Below are positions 1 to 10,522 of a DNA stretch of 36,804 nt, piece by piece. Source of the DNA: CAZGIF01 sp964526045 (GTDB lineage Bacteria; Patescibacteriota; Gracilibacteria; Absconditabacterales; Absconditicoccaceae). Position 1 is the stretch's first letter, and every line of letters begins with the position of its first letter. The DNA is taken from NCBI GenBank assembly GCA_964526045.1, contig CAZGIF010000008.1:1-36804 (forward strand), written 5' to 3'. The position numbers and the translations under genes were made by a program. The notes beneath the pieces are model-generated. The model worked only from the letters and a program-made list of their open reading frames with translations. It did no database searches and had not been told where the DNA came from.

Positions 1-19
1 ATTTTATACTACTTTGCAA

Positions 20-1288
20 CTAACCGTACATTTCCAAGACATAGTAAATCATCATTGCAAGTCACCCAAATGAAAATTGTTGACCGTCAATGTTGAGAGC
101 TGCTCATCCAATGTCGGGGTTGTCGTGAGGAGGTCTGGCTCAGATATTGTATAGTGTCAAAAGAACTCATGGATTGTTGCGGATGTCTGTTCCGGCTTCT
201 TGCCGTTGGTCGGCATTCATTGCAAGATTGGCTGCGACGTACATGATTTGTCGGTAATAGTTTTTGATGTCTGTGAGTCTGGCGTATCTTTCGTTGTCGA
301 TTGCTTGTCATGCAGTACTATCAAAAGCAAATGTGTCACGTCGATAGTCAGGGTGGTTTGTGGCAATATATTCTTCTATGTCTCTTGCTGTTTTGGCTTT
401 GATTCATCAGATTCATCGTGACATTTGTTGCATAACCATCATGTATTTTTGGCTAGCAATAACTTGTTTCATCAATCATCTGTAGGTAAAAAATCACCTC
501 AGTTGTTCTGTCAAAATCGCTGATTTTATAAGACTTGGATTTATATCAAAACGCTCTGACGCTTCTTGTATGTGACTTGCATAAAAGTTGTCTGTATCGG
601 TATGTATTTTGTCTAGCAAATACGTAAATTCTGCTGAACTAACAAAGTTTGCAGTCAGTGATTGTTTTGTTGAGGGGAGTGAGTCTAATTCTGTTTGATA
701 TCATTGAATTGTACCAAAAAACTCTTCATATTGTTTGTTGGTGATGAGTGTTTCTAGGTGAGTCAGTTTTTCTGAGATTTTTTTTTGTGCGTCAGGACTT
801 TGTGGTTGTATGAGTATGTTTGGAGTGTAGCGTTGCACAAATTGCATATCACGAACAATCGCGCTGTATTTTTCTGGTGTTGCTTGTGTCATAAAACGAA
901 CTATATATGGGTCAATAGCACCATTTTTGTACAAATCATGCGCAAACAAAAATTGTTCGACGCGAGCGATATCAATATTGATGTCTTTGATATGCATGTG
1001 TGTGTGGTGAAATTGGGTTCATGTACCATATTTGTCTCCAAGTTGCATTGTACCAAACATACCGTCGTATTTTTTGATAGAAGTATCTCCCAAAACAATG
1101 TTTTCTGTATAGTTACTAGTAACAATATCTTTTGGAACAAATGTTTCTGTCATGCTCTCGTTGACTGTGATTGTTTCATAGTGTGCGTACAATACGTATG
1201 CTCAGCAAGCAGCGACGATACATTGCAAACCAAGGCACAATAGTGCGCCTTTGTACTTTTCTCTATGAGTATATAGATGTTTGTACAT
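20..1288 (-). CDS. Membrane-anchored lytic-transglycosylase-like (SLT fold) protein
   Basis: 422 aa with TGA read as glycine, ending at TAG. Residues about 14-37 form one hydrophobic segment, a signal anchor, so the rest should lie outside the membrane. The C-terminal 180 residues carry the pattern of the SLT/goose-lysozyme superfamily: a candidate catalytic glutamate E261 in ILTEQLR, then SRGIGGIK (residues 290-297, where the family has S-x-G-x-x-G-(L/I)-x), and LYNIGARPP (from about residue 379, the family's A-YN-A/I-G). Such enzymes cleave peptidoglycan between MurNAc and GlcNAc. The N-terminal half has no match I recognise. It lies 56 bp downstream of the giant PKD protein on the same strand and may be co-transcribed with it. 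The family call rests on motifs only; the start is the first ATG of the open frame. Confidence 0.72.
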
Positions 1289-1344
1289 AATCTAAACAAA
1301 AATAAATATCTGACCTATGTGAACGTATGTTTTACTATTGGGAT

Positions 1345-4300
1345 CTAGTTTTGTTCTTCTTGGTTTTGTTCTTCTTGTTTCGCTTTGATTGCAAAGAATA
1401 CAACAATTCAAATAAATCAAGCAGCAGCTATTCAGACTACAATTAAGACTCGTTTGAGAACAGATCACATACCAGATGATGTTTGTTCAGCTATTTGTAC
1501 GGGGTCAATATTGATGTTCGTTTGTGCACATCTTGCAGATTCAATTTCATAGAAGTTAACTATTCTACATATACTTGGCATCACAACCAGATCGACATCT
1601 TCTTGCAAAACGTTGTTGTCTCATTGGTCTTCAATATTAACAACAGCACTATCTAATATTTTTTTGACAATACTATCCAAAAGGCTTTTGATGGATTCTT
1701 TGCTTTCGGGGCCGCTTTCTTTGTTTTCAATCTGGGAGAAAATACTTTCAATATCAACTTTGACGTTCGGTGGCAGAATAGAGAGAATTTCTTGTTTTGC
1801 TTGATCGTATTCTGTTCCTCCAATTGCAGCAATAACACTACCATTGGACATATCACTGAGGATTTTTTTGAGTTCTTCTATGTGTCTTTCTGGAACCATT
1901 GTTTCTTCTCTTTCTAGTATATCGCTGATAGTGACAATACCATTTGCTATATCAACGGTACTTTGTATGTTGTTTCTCAATGCGAGTATTTCGTTGACGA
2001 GTACTCTATTTCAACTAATAGTTGGGTCTATTACTTTGACAACTTCAGTGAGTCTGTTATATAAATCTTGTTGTTCTTCTGTCAAAACACTTTCATAATC
2101 CAAAAACTCCACCGAAAAAGTTTCTGTTGCAGTCTTTGCTGTTCAGGTATATCAGATTGGCGTATCATAATAGATTCTTCCTACAGTACTCGAAAAACTA
2201 GGGTCATATTTTATCAATCAACTTGGTGTATTACATTCGACGTCTCTATCATCATCAGATACTCAATTCGCATCAGTATCAAAACCAATATCTGTATCAA
2301 CAAAACAGTCTCAATCATCAAGTGCTTGATAATTGACATACAAAAGTACAGAGTTTGCCATATTTTCTCAGACACGAATGACTTTTTGTCCATCAATTGT
2401 CTCCATAGCTGGCAATGACGAGACTTCTATCAACTGGTCAGATTCTTTTTCTTCTATTTTGATGATTTGTCTATCAGTTGCGATATTTCCATAATCATCT
2501 TTGATGGTGTATTCTGCAATATATGTCCCGAAATCAGGATACGTAAAAACAAAAGTATTTCACTCGTTAACAGAATAGGTGTCATCTCATTTGCATCTAC
2601 GACGATCAAAACACATGTCTTTTTCGGTGATTTCTCCGATACTCATATCTCTAACGAGAAGTGTTTTCCCTACAAGCGTATACATCAATATTGATTTGAG
2701 TCAGTTTTTAATGGTGATTTTTTCTGCGAATGCAGTTCCTTTATATCCTCTATAAATCACTTCTACTCTTGGTGTCACTCAATCGACGCTGGGTTCTCTA
2801 TACGTATATTTAACGACATCGTCTTTTGATGTCAGGTCGATTTCTCAATCTCCATCAAAGTCATATCTTATTGTTCTTTTGGCTTCAAAATCTTTTCTCT
2901 GAGAGAGTATTTTTGATTTGACGGTAAACGTAACTTCTTCTCATGCTTTGATGTTGATTCTGTCTGGTATGAGATTGACGATTGGAATATCGAGGTTTTT
3001 GGTGTCGGGAAAAAATGGAATAGCAGCCGAATATCATATGATTTCTTCACTTGCAATTTCTCATCCATCGTTATCGGTCATTCTTACACCAAAAACAAAT
3101 TCTCAGGGAATAGTCGTAGGCAACGAAAAAAAATTGTATCAGACATTAGAGGGAGAAACTCTAGACTCCAATATTCTGTCTGGGTTGTTTTTGTCATAAT
3201 AGTATCGTGTGTAATAACTAACAAATCAATCAGGATCATAACTTCATTTTGCTTCTACTTTGACCACGAGTGGATCAAATGCATTTGAAAGTACGTCTTT
3301 TGCTTGATCGGGTTGAAATCAAATTCATACTTCATTTCCATATTGTGGAAATGTTAACAAAATATTTTCGAGTGTAGGTAATGCATTAAAAACTTTGAAC
3401 CGAACTCTTTTTCTATCCGTCTTTCATGCTTCTGTATCCTCTACAGTGATGTCCATGTACTGGCATCCTACATCCTTAAAGTTGTAGATAAAGTTTTGTT
3501 TTGCATAGATTTCGTCTTCTTGTGGTTGAAAAAAGAACTTGAGGTTTTGGTTTGTTCCTTTGACATTGACAGATTCGGTCATATCCATTCTAAAATCCAA
3601 ATATCTATCCAGTTTGTATGCTGGGTATGTGACCATTTCTCATTCTTCTTCTACTTCACATGTTTCGACCTCTTTTTGGATATTTTGAAGGTTGTCTGTG
3701 ATTTTGTATGCAGCGATTGGCTGGTCTTTTTCTCCAATAAACACAGGGATAGTAACGGTATTTGTTTCACCATTTTTGGCAGATGCGATGACTTTGACTT
3801 TGTAGACTCAAACTTTTCTGTATGTATGTTCTATTGTGCTTGTTTGTGTTTGTCTTGTTTGATTGTCTCAAAAATCTCGTTGAATATTAACAATGTCTTT
3901 GTCATTTGATCTTACTGCGAAACTCACTGGTTCTCATCGAATCGTTGCTTTGGGAGAAGCGAGTACCACAGGTCTAAGTGAAGAATCTACTTTTAGATCA
4001 ATTGTTTTGCTATTTGATTGTCCAAAACTATCTGTTGCAGTCAATGTAACTTGATATGTTCCTACTTTGTTAAATGATGCAACTATAAGTTTGTTATTTT
4101 CGTATTCTTTGTCTATGGTAACAAATTCATTGTCGGAGAATGTTCGTTTATATGTTAGTGCATCGTATCCGTTTGAAACATCAATATCAGTGGTTCTGCT
4201 TGCATCAAAAATAAATTGAGATGGTTGTTCTCGTTCTGCGATAGGTTTGTAAGAAAATTGAGCAAGTGGAGGAGCGGACTTTATGTTGATTGTGATTGTT

Positions 4301-5562
4301 TCTTCATCTACTTCTCATGTTTCATCTGCAACGATGAGTTTTATGTTGTACGGTCATGGTTTATCAAATTTTCTTCTCAGTTCTTCGCTTTGGACTGTAT
4401 ATATTTTTTCTCATGCTCAGTCGTATATTTCTCGTGTATATAATCTGATACGAGATTGGATAGAGTAGGACTTGCTTGCATCAAATCTAAACTCTCAGGT
4501 TGTATCTCATTCTTCTGGTGTTTGTCTAATCGCTGCAATTGGGTCTGAGACTTTTAACAAAAAGTTTTTGACCATTTCATTGTTCTGATTGTCAACAGTA
4601 CTGAGAGTAACGGTGTATTCACCATTATCTGGAAGAGGAACTGAAATCGTTCCGGGTCAGCCATTGTTTTTTTTAGTTTTGTATGTAAATCAGTTAGAGT
4701 TCTTGATTTGTCGTCGATGTTCCATGATTTGTCTTCATCCTTGTGGAGAAGTTGCACTTCCGTCAAAACTTACTCATAACTTTGCTTCTTTGCTTCATAG
4801 TTTGATGTGTCTGGTGTCGTCCATTTTTTGCCCATTCATATATACAGTCAAAATTGCAGCTTGCGGAGAAACATTGACATTAAATGTCTCATCACCATCT
4901 AAGATTCATTCTTCTTGGTTGTTGACGCTTCTGACTGTGACGTGAACAAAATAATTCCCTTCTTTTTCAAATGTGTAGTTTACGACGGCTCATTGTCAAA
5001 TAATCCTATCTACTCAATCTGTATCTTTATAATACCAAAAAAAGTTGTTTGAGGGGATTGTCTCTCAAGATGGGTCAACGCTTGATCTTGCATCAAGTGT
5101 CACAGTCAATGGTGCAGGTCATGTTGCTGGGTTTGCGGATACGTTCACTTTGACGGTGTGTTTGCTGTTTATTTCTTTGATTATTTTGTTGAGATCAGAT
5201 TGGCAGTTATCCAAAAAGTTTGTAAATTTTGAATATTCAAACGAATCTCCCAATGATTCTGTCAATAATATACATTGTTGATAGACTATTTTATAAGATT
5301 TTTGTTGTGGTAGGTAGGGAAAAACATCATCAAATAACTGTTCTAACTCCAAAAATGTATTTTCTTCGATATCTTCTCAGACTTTGGATTGTGCTTCGAT
5401 TTCAACAAAAATATCGAGTATTCTATCTCGTTGCTGGTTAATCAAATAGTTTGGTTGAAACTTTTCATCAACAGAAAATACTGGATGTGTCATAAAGTTG
5501 GCATAAACGATGCTCAACCCACACAGTGTCAGTATTATTTTTTTGAAAGAAAAACTCGCCAT
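1345..5562 (-). CDS. Giant cell-surface protein with tandem PKD/Ig-like domains and C-terminal membrane anchor
   Basis: 1405 aa. It begins with a signal peptide (residues about 1-30, KKIILTLCGLSIVYA core), then a short helical region. From about residue 144 a series of PKD-type beta-sandwich domains follows: the first opens with NPATGPAPLTVTLDARSS and contains VVNYTFEKEGNYFVHVTV. Later units repeat the same signatures (FDASKSYS, FDASRTTDID, ASPKATIRGEPVSFAVRSND, EHTYRKVGVYKVKVIA, YDPDG, YDFDGDGEIDLTS). Residues about 1150-1340 are more helical. A transmembrane segment at 1372-1392 is followed by a 13-residue charged tail with the tandem repeat QEEQN-QEEQN. This layout suits a surface stalk or adhesin anchored in the membrane. 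No catalytic motif is seen. Start: first ATG before the signal peptide, 7 nt after a TATTAT box. Confidence 0.88.
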
Positions 5563-5569
5563 GGGTCTG

Positions 5570-5575
5570 ATAATA
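5570..5575 (-). promoter_or_regulatory. Candidate -10 box of the PKD protein gene
   Basis: TATTAT on the minus strand, 7 nt before the ATG at 5562, which would put transcription start at or next to the start codon. No good -35 is visible, and the region is AT-rich, so chance is possible. Confidence 0.35.
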
Positions 5576-5661
5576 TCTAAATATATACAAAGTACTTGAT
5601 TTTATTGTACCGATTGTCTGTTATATAGACCAAAAACGATCGACCTTGTTGTATTATTTTG

Positions 5662-5677
5662 TTGACAATAATAAAAA
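5662..5677 (+). repeat. 16-bp direct repeat, copy 1
   Basis: TTGACAATAATAAAAA occurs here and again, identical, at 5725-5740, 63 bp downstream, in the divergent intergenic region between the PKD gene and the plus-strand gene at 5741. The repeat includes a perfect TTGACA (-35 consensus). Confidence 0.6.
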
Positions 5678-5713
5678 CTATATCTTGTTGGTTTGAAGTT
5701 ATTATGTTTTTTG

Positions 5714-5732
5714 ATTGTCAAAATTTGACAAT
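5714..5732. promoter_or_regulatory. Palindrome in divergent promoter region (possible operator)
   Basis: Perfect 9-bp inverted repeat ATTGTCAAA-A-TTTGACAAT. Its right arm contains the TTGACA -35 hexamer of the promoter at 5725-5752. A dimeric regulator binding here would block that promoter. The regulator is unknown; this is inferred from symmetry and position. Confidence 0.45.
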
Positions 5733-5752
5733 AATAAAAAATGATTTATAAT
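5725..5752 (+). promoter_or_regulatory. Consensus sigma-70-type promoter
   Basis: TTGACA (5725-5730), 16-nt spacer, TATAAT (5747-5752): both hexamers match consensus. The -10 overlaps the first codons of the longest frame of the next gene (ATG 5741). If the promoter is used, the in-frame ATG at 5792 is the likelier start. An extended -10 (TGTTATAGA, 5757-5765) lies just downstream and leads to the same conclusion. Confidence 0.5.
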
Positions 5753-6874
5753 CTCACTGTTATAGATTATTTTATTTTGTTGTGTAGTTTTATGATATCT
5801 CATATCCGTACACGTTTACATCGTCATATTTGTCTTCAAAAAGATCGTTTACATCGTCATGCTAGCATAGCGCATTCTCGTTTATCTGATCGTTTGATCC
5901 ATATACATGGACGTTTAAAACATCACCACAAAAAGGTGAAAGAGAGTATTCAACATATGGTGACACATAGGTTTTTCTATCCTATTTTTTTGAGTACGTT
6001 TGTGATTGGTGTTGCGATTAGTTTGGGTGCTAGTGCAAGCACGCCTCATGTTAACAATGTTTTGGATGAGATGTGTACTCATAATCAACAACAAAATACG
6101 TATGCAAATTGCGGTTCTTTTGAACGTATTCGTACAGCAGTTGATCGTTCGGCTGAACGTATGTTTACATCGTTTCAAAAAAAGTACGATGCAGGTATGA
6201 GAAACAAAGCACTAGATACAGCACAAGACCGTATCTACACAGTCAAAAAGAGTTTGATGAGTCGTGGAAAGTATACAACACAACATGACTTTGTGTTTTA
6301 TTACATGACACACAAATTTGATAAACAACGTGCAGTACGAAAAAAACAATCGTCTGACGCTATGGTCGTTGTTCGTGAATTTTCTATTGCGACATCATAT
6401 GGAAGTTGAACTATGCATGGCTCAGCACAAACTACACAAAACACACAAACATGATCGTATCAATGATGATATACAATGCGTACTATCAGAGCATGACAGC
6501 AGTCAGATTTGCAATCTTTGTATATTACAAATACAACAAAAGAGCCAGTGTTGCTACAAAAGCTTGTCTTGATGTTTGGAGAACCAACATTGTATGCACA
6601 AGCCAATGATATCCAAAATATTAGTTTAGTGTTGTCTGATGGAACGACACATACACCAACGAGTTTTGCAGATACATTTGTTGCATTTTCTAACTGAATC
6701 ATTTTGCAACCATGACAAAATACCTTTCGTATCACATGACGTGTTGATGGTTCAACAAAACGTGTGTATGTCTGATTTGATCAAGAAAAATCAATTATTA
6801 TCTGATGACAATGAATTGTTTCTGATGATGATTTGATAACTATCAAGAACTTTTCGTTTGCGAAAGTTCAATAG
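5741..6874 (+). CDS. Membrane-anchored protein of unknown function with C-terminal beta-rich region
   Basis: 377 aa in the longest frame (360 aa if it starts at ATG 5792, which the promoter position favours). Residues about 20-70 are strongly basic and rich in histidine, with repeated RLHRH-like units (TRLHRH, DRLHRH, DRLIHIHGRLKHHHKK). A single transmembrane segment follows at about 78-99 (YPIFLSTFVIGVAISLGA). The outer part starts with a helical stretch holding two cysteines (EMCTHN, YANCGSF). The last 150 residues alternate like a beta-sandwich (LYITNTTKEPVLLQKLVL, ISLVLSDGTTHTPTSFA, QNTFRITGRVDGSTKRVYV). Many TGA codons fall in glycine-typical turns. I recognise no family. Transcription probably ends at the terminator 20 bp downstream. 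Confidence 0.75.
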
Positions 6875-6894
6875 AAAATTACATATGTTTGATA

Positions 6895-6930
6895 AGAAAA
6901 AAGCCCTCACGGAGTGAGGGCTTTTTTCTT
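6895..6930 (+). terminator. Rho-independent terminator
   Basis: Stem AAGCCCTCAC / GTGAGGGCTT around a GGA loop (6901-6923), with A-rich 5' and T-rich 3' flanks. It lies 20 bp after the preceding stop codon. The same stem recurs at 7649-7685. Confidence 0.92.
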
Positions 6931-7048
6931 AATAACAAATATTGTAATTTGTATATACTCAGTCTTTTTTCTAACTATTTCATTGATAATATGCCTCAAA
7001 ATACTATACTGATGTTTGTTGTTTTTATATAACTTATCAATTATCAAA

Positions 7049-7594
7049 ATGCCACATAAAAGAACAAATACTACTACCTTAACTCTTAATTGAGCTGATT
7101 TAAAGAACTATTCTCATAATTCAAAAGAATTCGATTTTTCGAAGATAGAACAAACAATAGAAAATCTTCAGATTATATTGTGAGAGTGAGAAAAATTTGA
7201 TTGAAAAATCACTAATATTACTGATAATCTTAAAGAAATTCTCTTATTGTCTAAAAAAGAAGTCAAATCTTCTAGCGTTAGACTAGATTTGAGAGATGTA
7301 TTATGACTTTTAGCCGTAAAAACATATGGTATACAATGAAGTGTAAATATAGAATGAGCAAGAAATTCTTATAACGAGAAAATCAATGGTGATGTAATTA
7401 ATAACAATATCAAATTTGATGTAGTAAATACAAACATAACATGAAATGTAGTAAATGCAAACATATGATGAGATACAAAAAATACAAATATCTTATGAAA
7501 TGTGAAGAATACCCTTATATCAGGTACTGCAGTGAATGATGATGTGGCTGGAGCGGTAGAAAATATAGCAATATTGTCAAAGAAGTTTGCTTAA
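7049..7594 (+). CDS. Small protein with asparagine-rich nonapeptide repeat (solenoid-like), unknown function
   Basis: 181 aa, single gene between two strong terminators with the same stem. No signal peptide or membrane segment. Residues 1-110 are mostly helical and polar (FSKIEQTIENLQIIL, ITDNLKEILLLSKKEV, VRLDLRDVLGLLAVK). Residues 115-159 are five tandem nonapeptides: DVINNNIKF, DVVNTNITG, NVVNANIGG, DTKNTNILG, NVKNTLISG, with consensus x-V-x-N-x-N-I-x-G. Regular Asn and Ile ladders of this kind are typical of beta-solenoids such as bactofilins or pentapeptide-type helices, but the 9-residue period fits neither named family exactly. The C-terminus is short and helical (AVENIAILSKKFA). ATG 7049 is the first in frame. 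Confidence 0.75.
7391..7525 (+). repeat. Five imperfect 27-bp repeats (coding)
   Basis: Coding basis of the five nonapeptides in the 181-aa protein. Adjacent units keep the codon order gta/aat/aac/ata/tga with scattered changes, so they look like a local tandem expansion that has since drifted. Confidence 0.75.
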
Positions 7595-7648
7595 TATAGC
7601 TTGTTTCTAAAATAACTATATACTTAAAGTAGTAAAAAAATTAAATAG

Positions 7649-7685
7649 AAAAAAGCCCTCACGTAGTTCAAGTGAGGGCTTTTTT
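7649..7685. terminator. Bidirectional rho-independent terminator between convergent genes
   Basis: Stem AAAAGCCCTCAC / GTGAGGGCTTTT with a 9-nt loop, A-tract and T-tract on opposite sides. It can stop the plus-strand gene ending at 7594 and the minus-strand gene ending at 7694. Confidence 0.92.
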
Positions 7686-7693
7686 GATAGTGG

Positions 7694-9631
7694 TTATTTA
7701 GTTGTATAAACTTTTTCTTCTCGATTGTCGTCATATATTGTAATAGTAAACTTTCATGAATCATCTTTTGAGGCAACTATATAATATAATTCTAAATTTC
7801 GTTTCTTCAATATACTGTTCACATTTTTTATGTCTTCTTCTTTGCATCAAAGAATTTTCATTGCATTGGCAAAATTATGTTGATTAATATCAACAAAACT
7901 AAATTCTACACCCGTAATAATACCATTAATATTTGATAAGGTGCATTTATTTCCCGAATTAAATATTTTATTTTCTGATATGTCTACACTTGCTTGATGA
8001 AGTCATACTGGGTTATAATCTCATCGAACATTTACGTTTTTAAATTTTGCTCAAAAAACGTTTTGTTCATTAATATCGTGTGTGACTTTGAGAGAATTTA
8101 TATCTATAATATCTGTAATATCGTCTCAAATCTTTAATGACGAATAATCTATTTCTAAATTTGTATCGAGAGCTATAGTTTCTCATACTGTTTGCAAACT
8201 AAATCAGAAAACACCATTGTCAATATTGTCGTCTAGTACAATAGAGTCTGATTCAACATCAGATCAATCTATCTCTGATCGTGTACTTGTAAGTAGAACG
8301 CCTTCTTGTAGGCTTATACTTCGGTTTTTATTTGAGCTAGTATCTACAATTTCAATATAAAAAGATTTTGTTTCTACTCAATCTTTTCGTCTTCAAAATT
8401 TTTGAATTGTATACTGTCAATATGAATATACATTGTCATATTCTAGACTTTGAATAAATTGACTCACCTCAAATCAGAGTTCAGCAATATTAGAAAAGTA
8501 TTTCCCATCAGCAAAGTACCCACTGTCATTTCTTTTGTTGGTTTTCATTTCAAAAAGCAGTGCAGCAATATATTCTTCTTTTGTTTTTAATATATTGCTA
8601 TGTCTAGTTACGTAGACTTTTTCTAGATCGGGTACATTATTTTTCATTGTATATATTACAAAATTTCATGCAGCATTTTTTGTGACGTGAATATTAAAAT
8701 TATTGCTATTTTTTTTGCTAAGAATGTTGGCAATATTTTCGATATCTTTTTCATGACATCCTAAAACTTTCATTGCATGAGCAAAATTTTGTATATTTAT
8801 TCAGATAAAGTCGTGCTCCATTTTTGTAATCAATCCATCTCTATTTGTTGCTCTAGATTGATGGTAACTGCACAAAAATTTACTGTCTTCCGAAAGGAAA
8901 ATCTCTCCATTCTTTCAATCTTCAAAAAGCTCTATATTGGTAAAATTTGCTCTAAAAGAGTTTTTTGGGCCTATATCGTGTATATTTTTGAGAGAGTCTA
9001 TGTTTATAATTTTTGTACTATTATCTCATGGTTTTAATAACGCGTAATCTACGTGTAAACTTGTATCAAGTGATATTGTTTCTATTACAGTTTTTACATT
9101 AAGTTTGTCAGCATTATTATCAATACTCTGACCTTGTGTAGTGTCTAATTCTATCATCCGATGTTTATTTGCATTTGTATCTACAACTTCAATAATCATT
9201 CACTGTGTTCCTTTTGAAGTTTTTTGAATTGTATATTTTCAAAATGAGTATACATTGTCGTCTTCTAAGTTTTGAATAAATTTATTAGTCTCAAATCACA
9301 GTTCAATAGTTTCTTGATCTTCAGCTTTATTATAACTCCCTTGATTGTTTTTTAATTCTAAAAGTAGGCTGCCAACATATTCTTCTTCAGTTTTTGTCGT
9401 GTCACTATATTCTCTAGCAGCAAATCCATAATTAACTAATTTACCTCAAAATAATACAATATTATTTCATAGTAGGACTGGAGTTTCTTTTAATGTTTGT
9501 GTCATACGAAAAGTATTTGCAACATGATTTTCTCATCGCTTTTTGCTTTCTTGTAGTTGTATATGGTATTGATTTGTTTGATCTTTTTGTTTTTGTATGG
9601 GTGTTGTATGTGGATTAAATGCTATGTCCAT
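7694..9631 (-). CDS. Paralogue A: two-module cytoplasmic protein of unknown family
   Basis: 645 aa, made of two homologous modules (about residues 1-325 and 326-645). Each has the same order of motifs: an LLxE(L/M)K helix (EEYVGSLLLELKNN; EEYIAALLFEMKTN), then FIQSLE/NLExDNVYS(F/Y)GxYTIQK, IEVVDTNANKHR / IEIVDTSSNKNR, (V/I)DYALLK/IDYSSLK, I(N/D)SLKxxHDI, and finally FxxINxxNFAxAMKxLGCxEKDIxN. The one-module protein B at 10523-11608 shares all of these plus the N-terminus (FNPHTTPIQ...DQTNQYHIQ). No signal peptide, membrane segment or catalytic motif is visible. The leader before the ATG is almost identical to that of B. It starts 39 bp downstream of C1 on the same strand. I do not recognise the family. 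Confidence 0.82.
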
Positions 9632-9661
9632 AATTTGTGTTGTTCTATAAAAATAAGTATT
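9630..9661 (-). repeat. Shared promoter/leader repeat, copy before gene A
   Basis: This 32-bp segment matches 11607-11638 before gene B at 29 of 32 positions. It contains TATAGA 12 nt before the ATG, a plausible -10, so A and B are probably expressed from sister promoters. Confidence 0.65.
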
Positions 9662-9670
9662 TTCGATACC

Positions 9671-9725
9671 TTACTTGTTTTTTCTTGCTTTAATTTCTTC
9701 TATTATTTGATCATTTAGATTTTTT
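9671..9725 (-). repeat. 55-bp identical 3' end, copy in C1
   Basis: Identical base for base to 12437-12491 (3' end of C2), running exactly to the TAA stop. It encodes the shared tail NLNDQIIEEIKARKNK. Confidence 0.9.
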
Positions 9726-10285
9726 ACAATGAGTATTTCTAAACTAGCTCATACAATCTGCAAATAGGTACTTATTGCATTCTCGGTAAATTGCTTTGTT
9801 TTATCGTTTTTTAGAAGGTTAGCTAGTCATGTTAATGCTTTTTTTGCCAATGAATTCATTTTTTCTCTTTGAGGTACAGAGCCATTTGCACTTACATACA
9901 AAATATCATTTATTTTTGTTGCACTGTTGTCTATTCCTTTAAAGGTAGAACTTAAATACTTTAGTCATTCTTTTTCTGGTGATTTATTGTCTAAAGAAGT
10001 ATATATCGCTGCTTTCATATTGCTCAAGCTCATTCATTCTGTATATTGTGCTTCAAATAATAATCTTAATTGTTCGGTAGCATCAGATTTTTTTTGCTTA
10101 GCAGTATCGATCAATTTTATCACGTCTGTCTCTTTTTGCTTTAGTTCCTCATCTGACAGTTTTTCGATTTTGTTTTGGTTTACCATGAGTGAAAATAATT
10201 CCGCCATACTCGTGTGGCCTGTTTCCCCAAGTACAGTTCCTAGAATTATTAATTCAGTGTTGTTATTTCATGTATTTGTTTTCAT
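9671..10285 (-). CDS. Paralogue C1: small helical protein of unknown function
   Basis: 204 aa, predicted almost wholly helical, no signal or membrane segment. It is homologous to C2 (12437-13144) from end to end: MKTNTGNNNTELIILGTVLG versus MRKNTPTTEEKITKIGKAAE; DEELKQKETDVIKLIDTAK versus TKELVEQSEKWEELLEKAR; MKAAIYTSL versus IKAGIYTSL. Both end in KNLNDQIIEEIKARKNK. The last 55 bp are identical in the two genes although the rest has diverged widely. ATG 10285 was chosen because it aligns with the start of C2; the same frame is closed by TAG at 10322 just upstream. Confidence 0.78.
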
Positions 10286-10522
10286 GTATAGTTGTTTAGT
10301 AAAAAGAAACGGTAGTATCAACTACTTTTTAGTAATATTTTTTATTTTTTGTATTTCTACTATTAGATTTGCAGTATGTTCTCTTTTTGACATAGTTATT
10401 TGACAATGAATATATAAATACTGTTTCTTGAGTATATTTTCCAAAAGAAAAAGTAGAATGTGTTTTTTATTTCTATTTCCCTTTTTAGGGAGCGGTTTAC
10501 AAAAGTGAGGGCTTTTTGTTTG
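10286..10522. other. Intergenic region between B and C1 with mini-ORF and half-terminator
   Basis: 237 bp. It holds a 23-codon minus-strand frame (10322-10393, MSKREHTANLIVEIQKIKN...) of doubtful reality. At 10505-10517 lies GTGAGGGCTTTTT, which matches the right half of the two strong terminators at 6901 and 7649 but lacks the partner arm. A short TCCCT-TTTT-AGGGA hairpin (10478-10491) has no T-tract on either strand. It may be a decayed terminator. Confidence 0.4.

Noticed and set aside
785..1243. Plus-strand frame of 152 codons (standard code)
   Set aside because: It lies antisense to the transglycosylase-like gene, has shadow-type composition (Cys, Val, Phe rich) and no motif.
4554..4766. 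Minus-strand frame starting MTEVQLLHKDED
   Set aside because: It is out of frame with the PKD protein, which is open through this region; a shadow frame.
10322..10393. 23-codon minus-strand frame MSKREHTANLIVEI...
   Set aside because: Too short, no homologue in the window, no clear start signals. Kept only as a note in the intergenic entry.
9927..10403. Plus-strand frame of 158 codons
   Set aside because: Antisense to C1, which is supported by its homology to C2; the frame is rich in Ser, Phe and Cys as expected for the reverse of a helical gene.
10478..10491. TCCCT-TTTT-AGGGA hairpin
   Set aside because: A 5-bp stem without a T-tract on either strand; not a convincing terminator.
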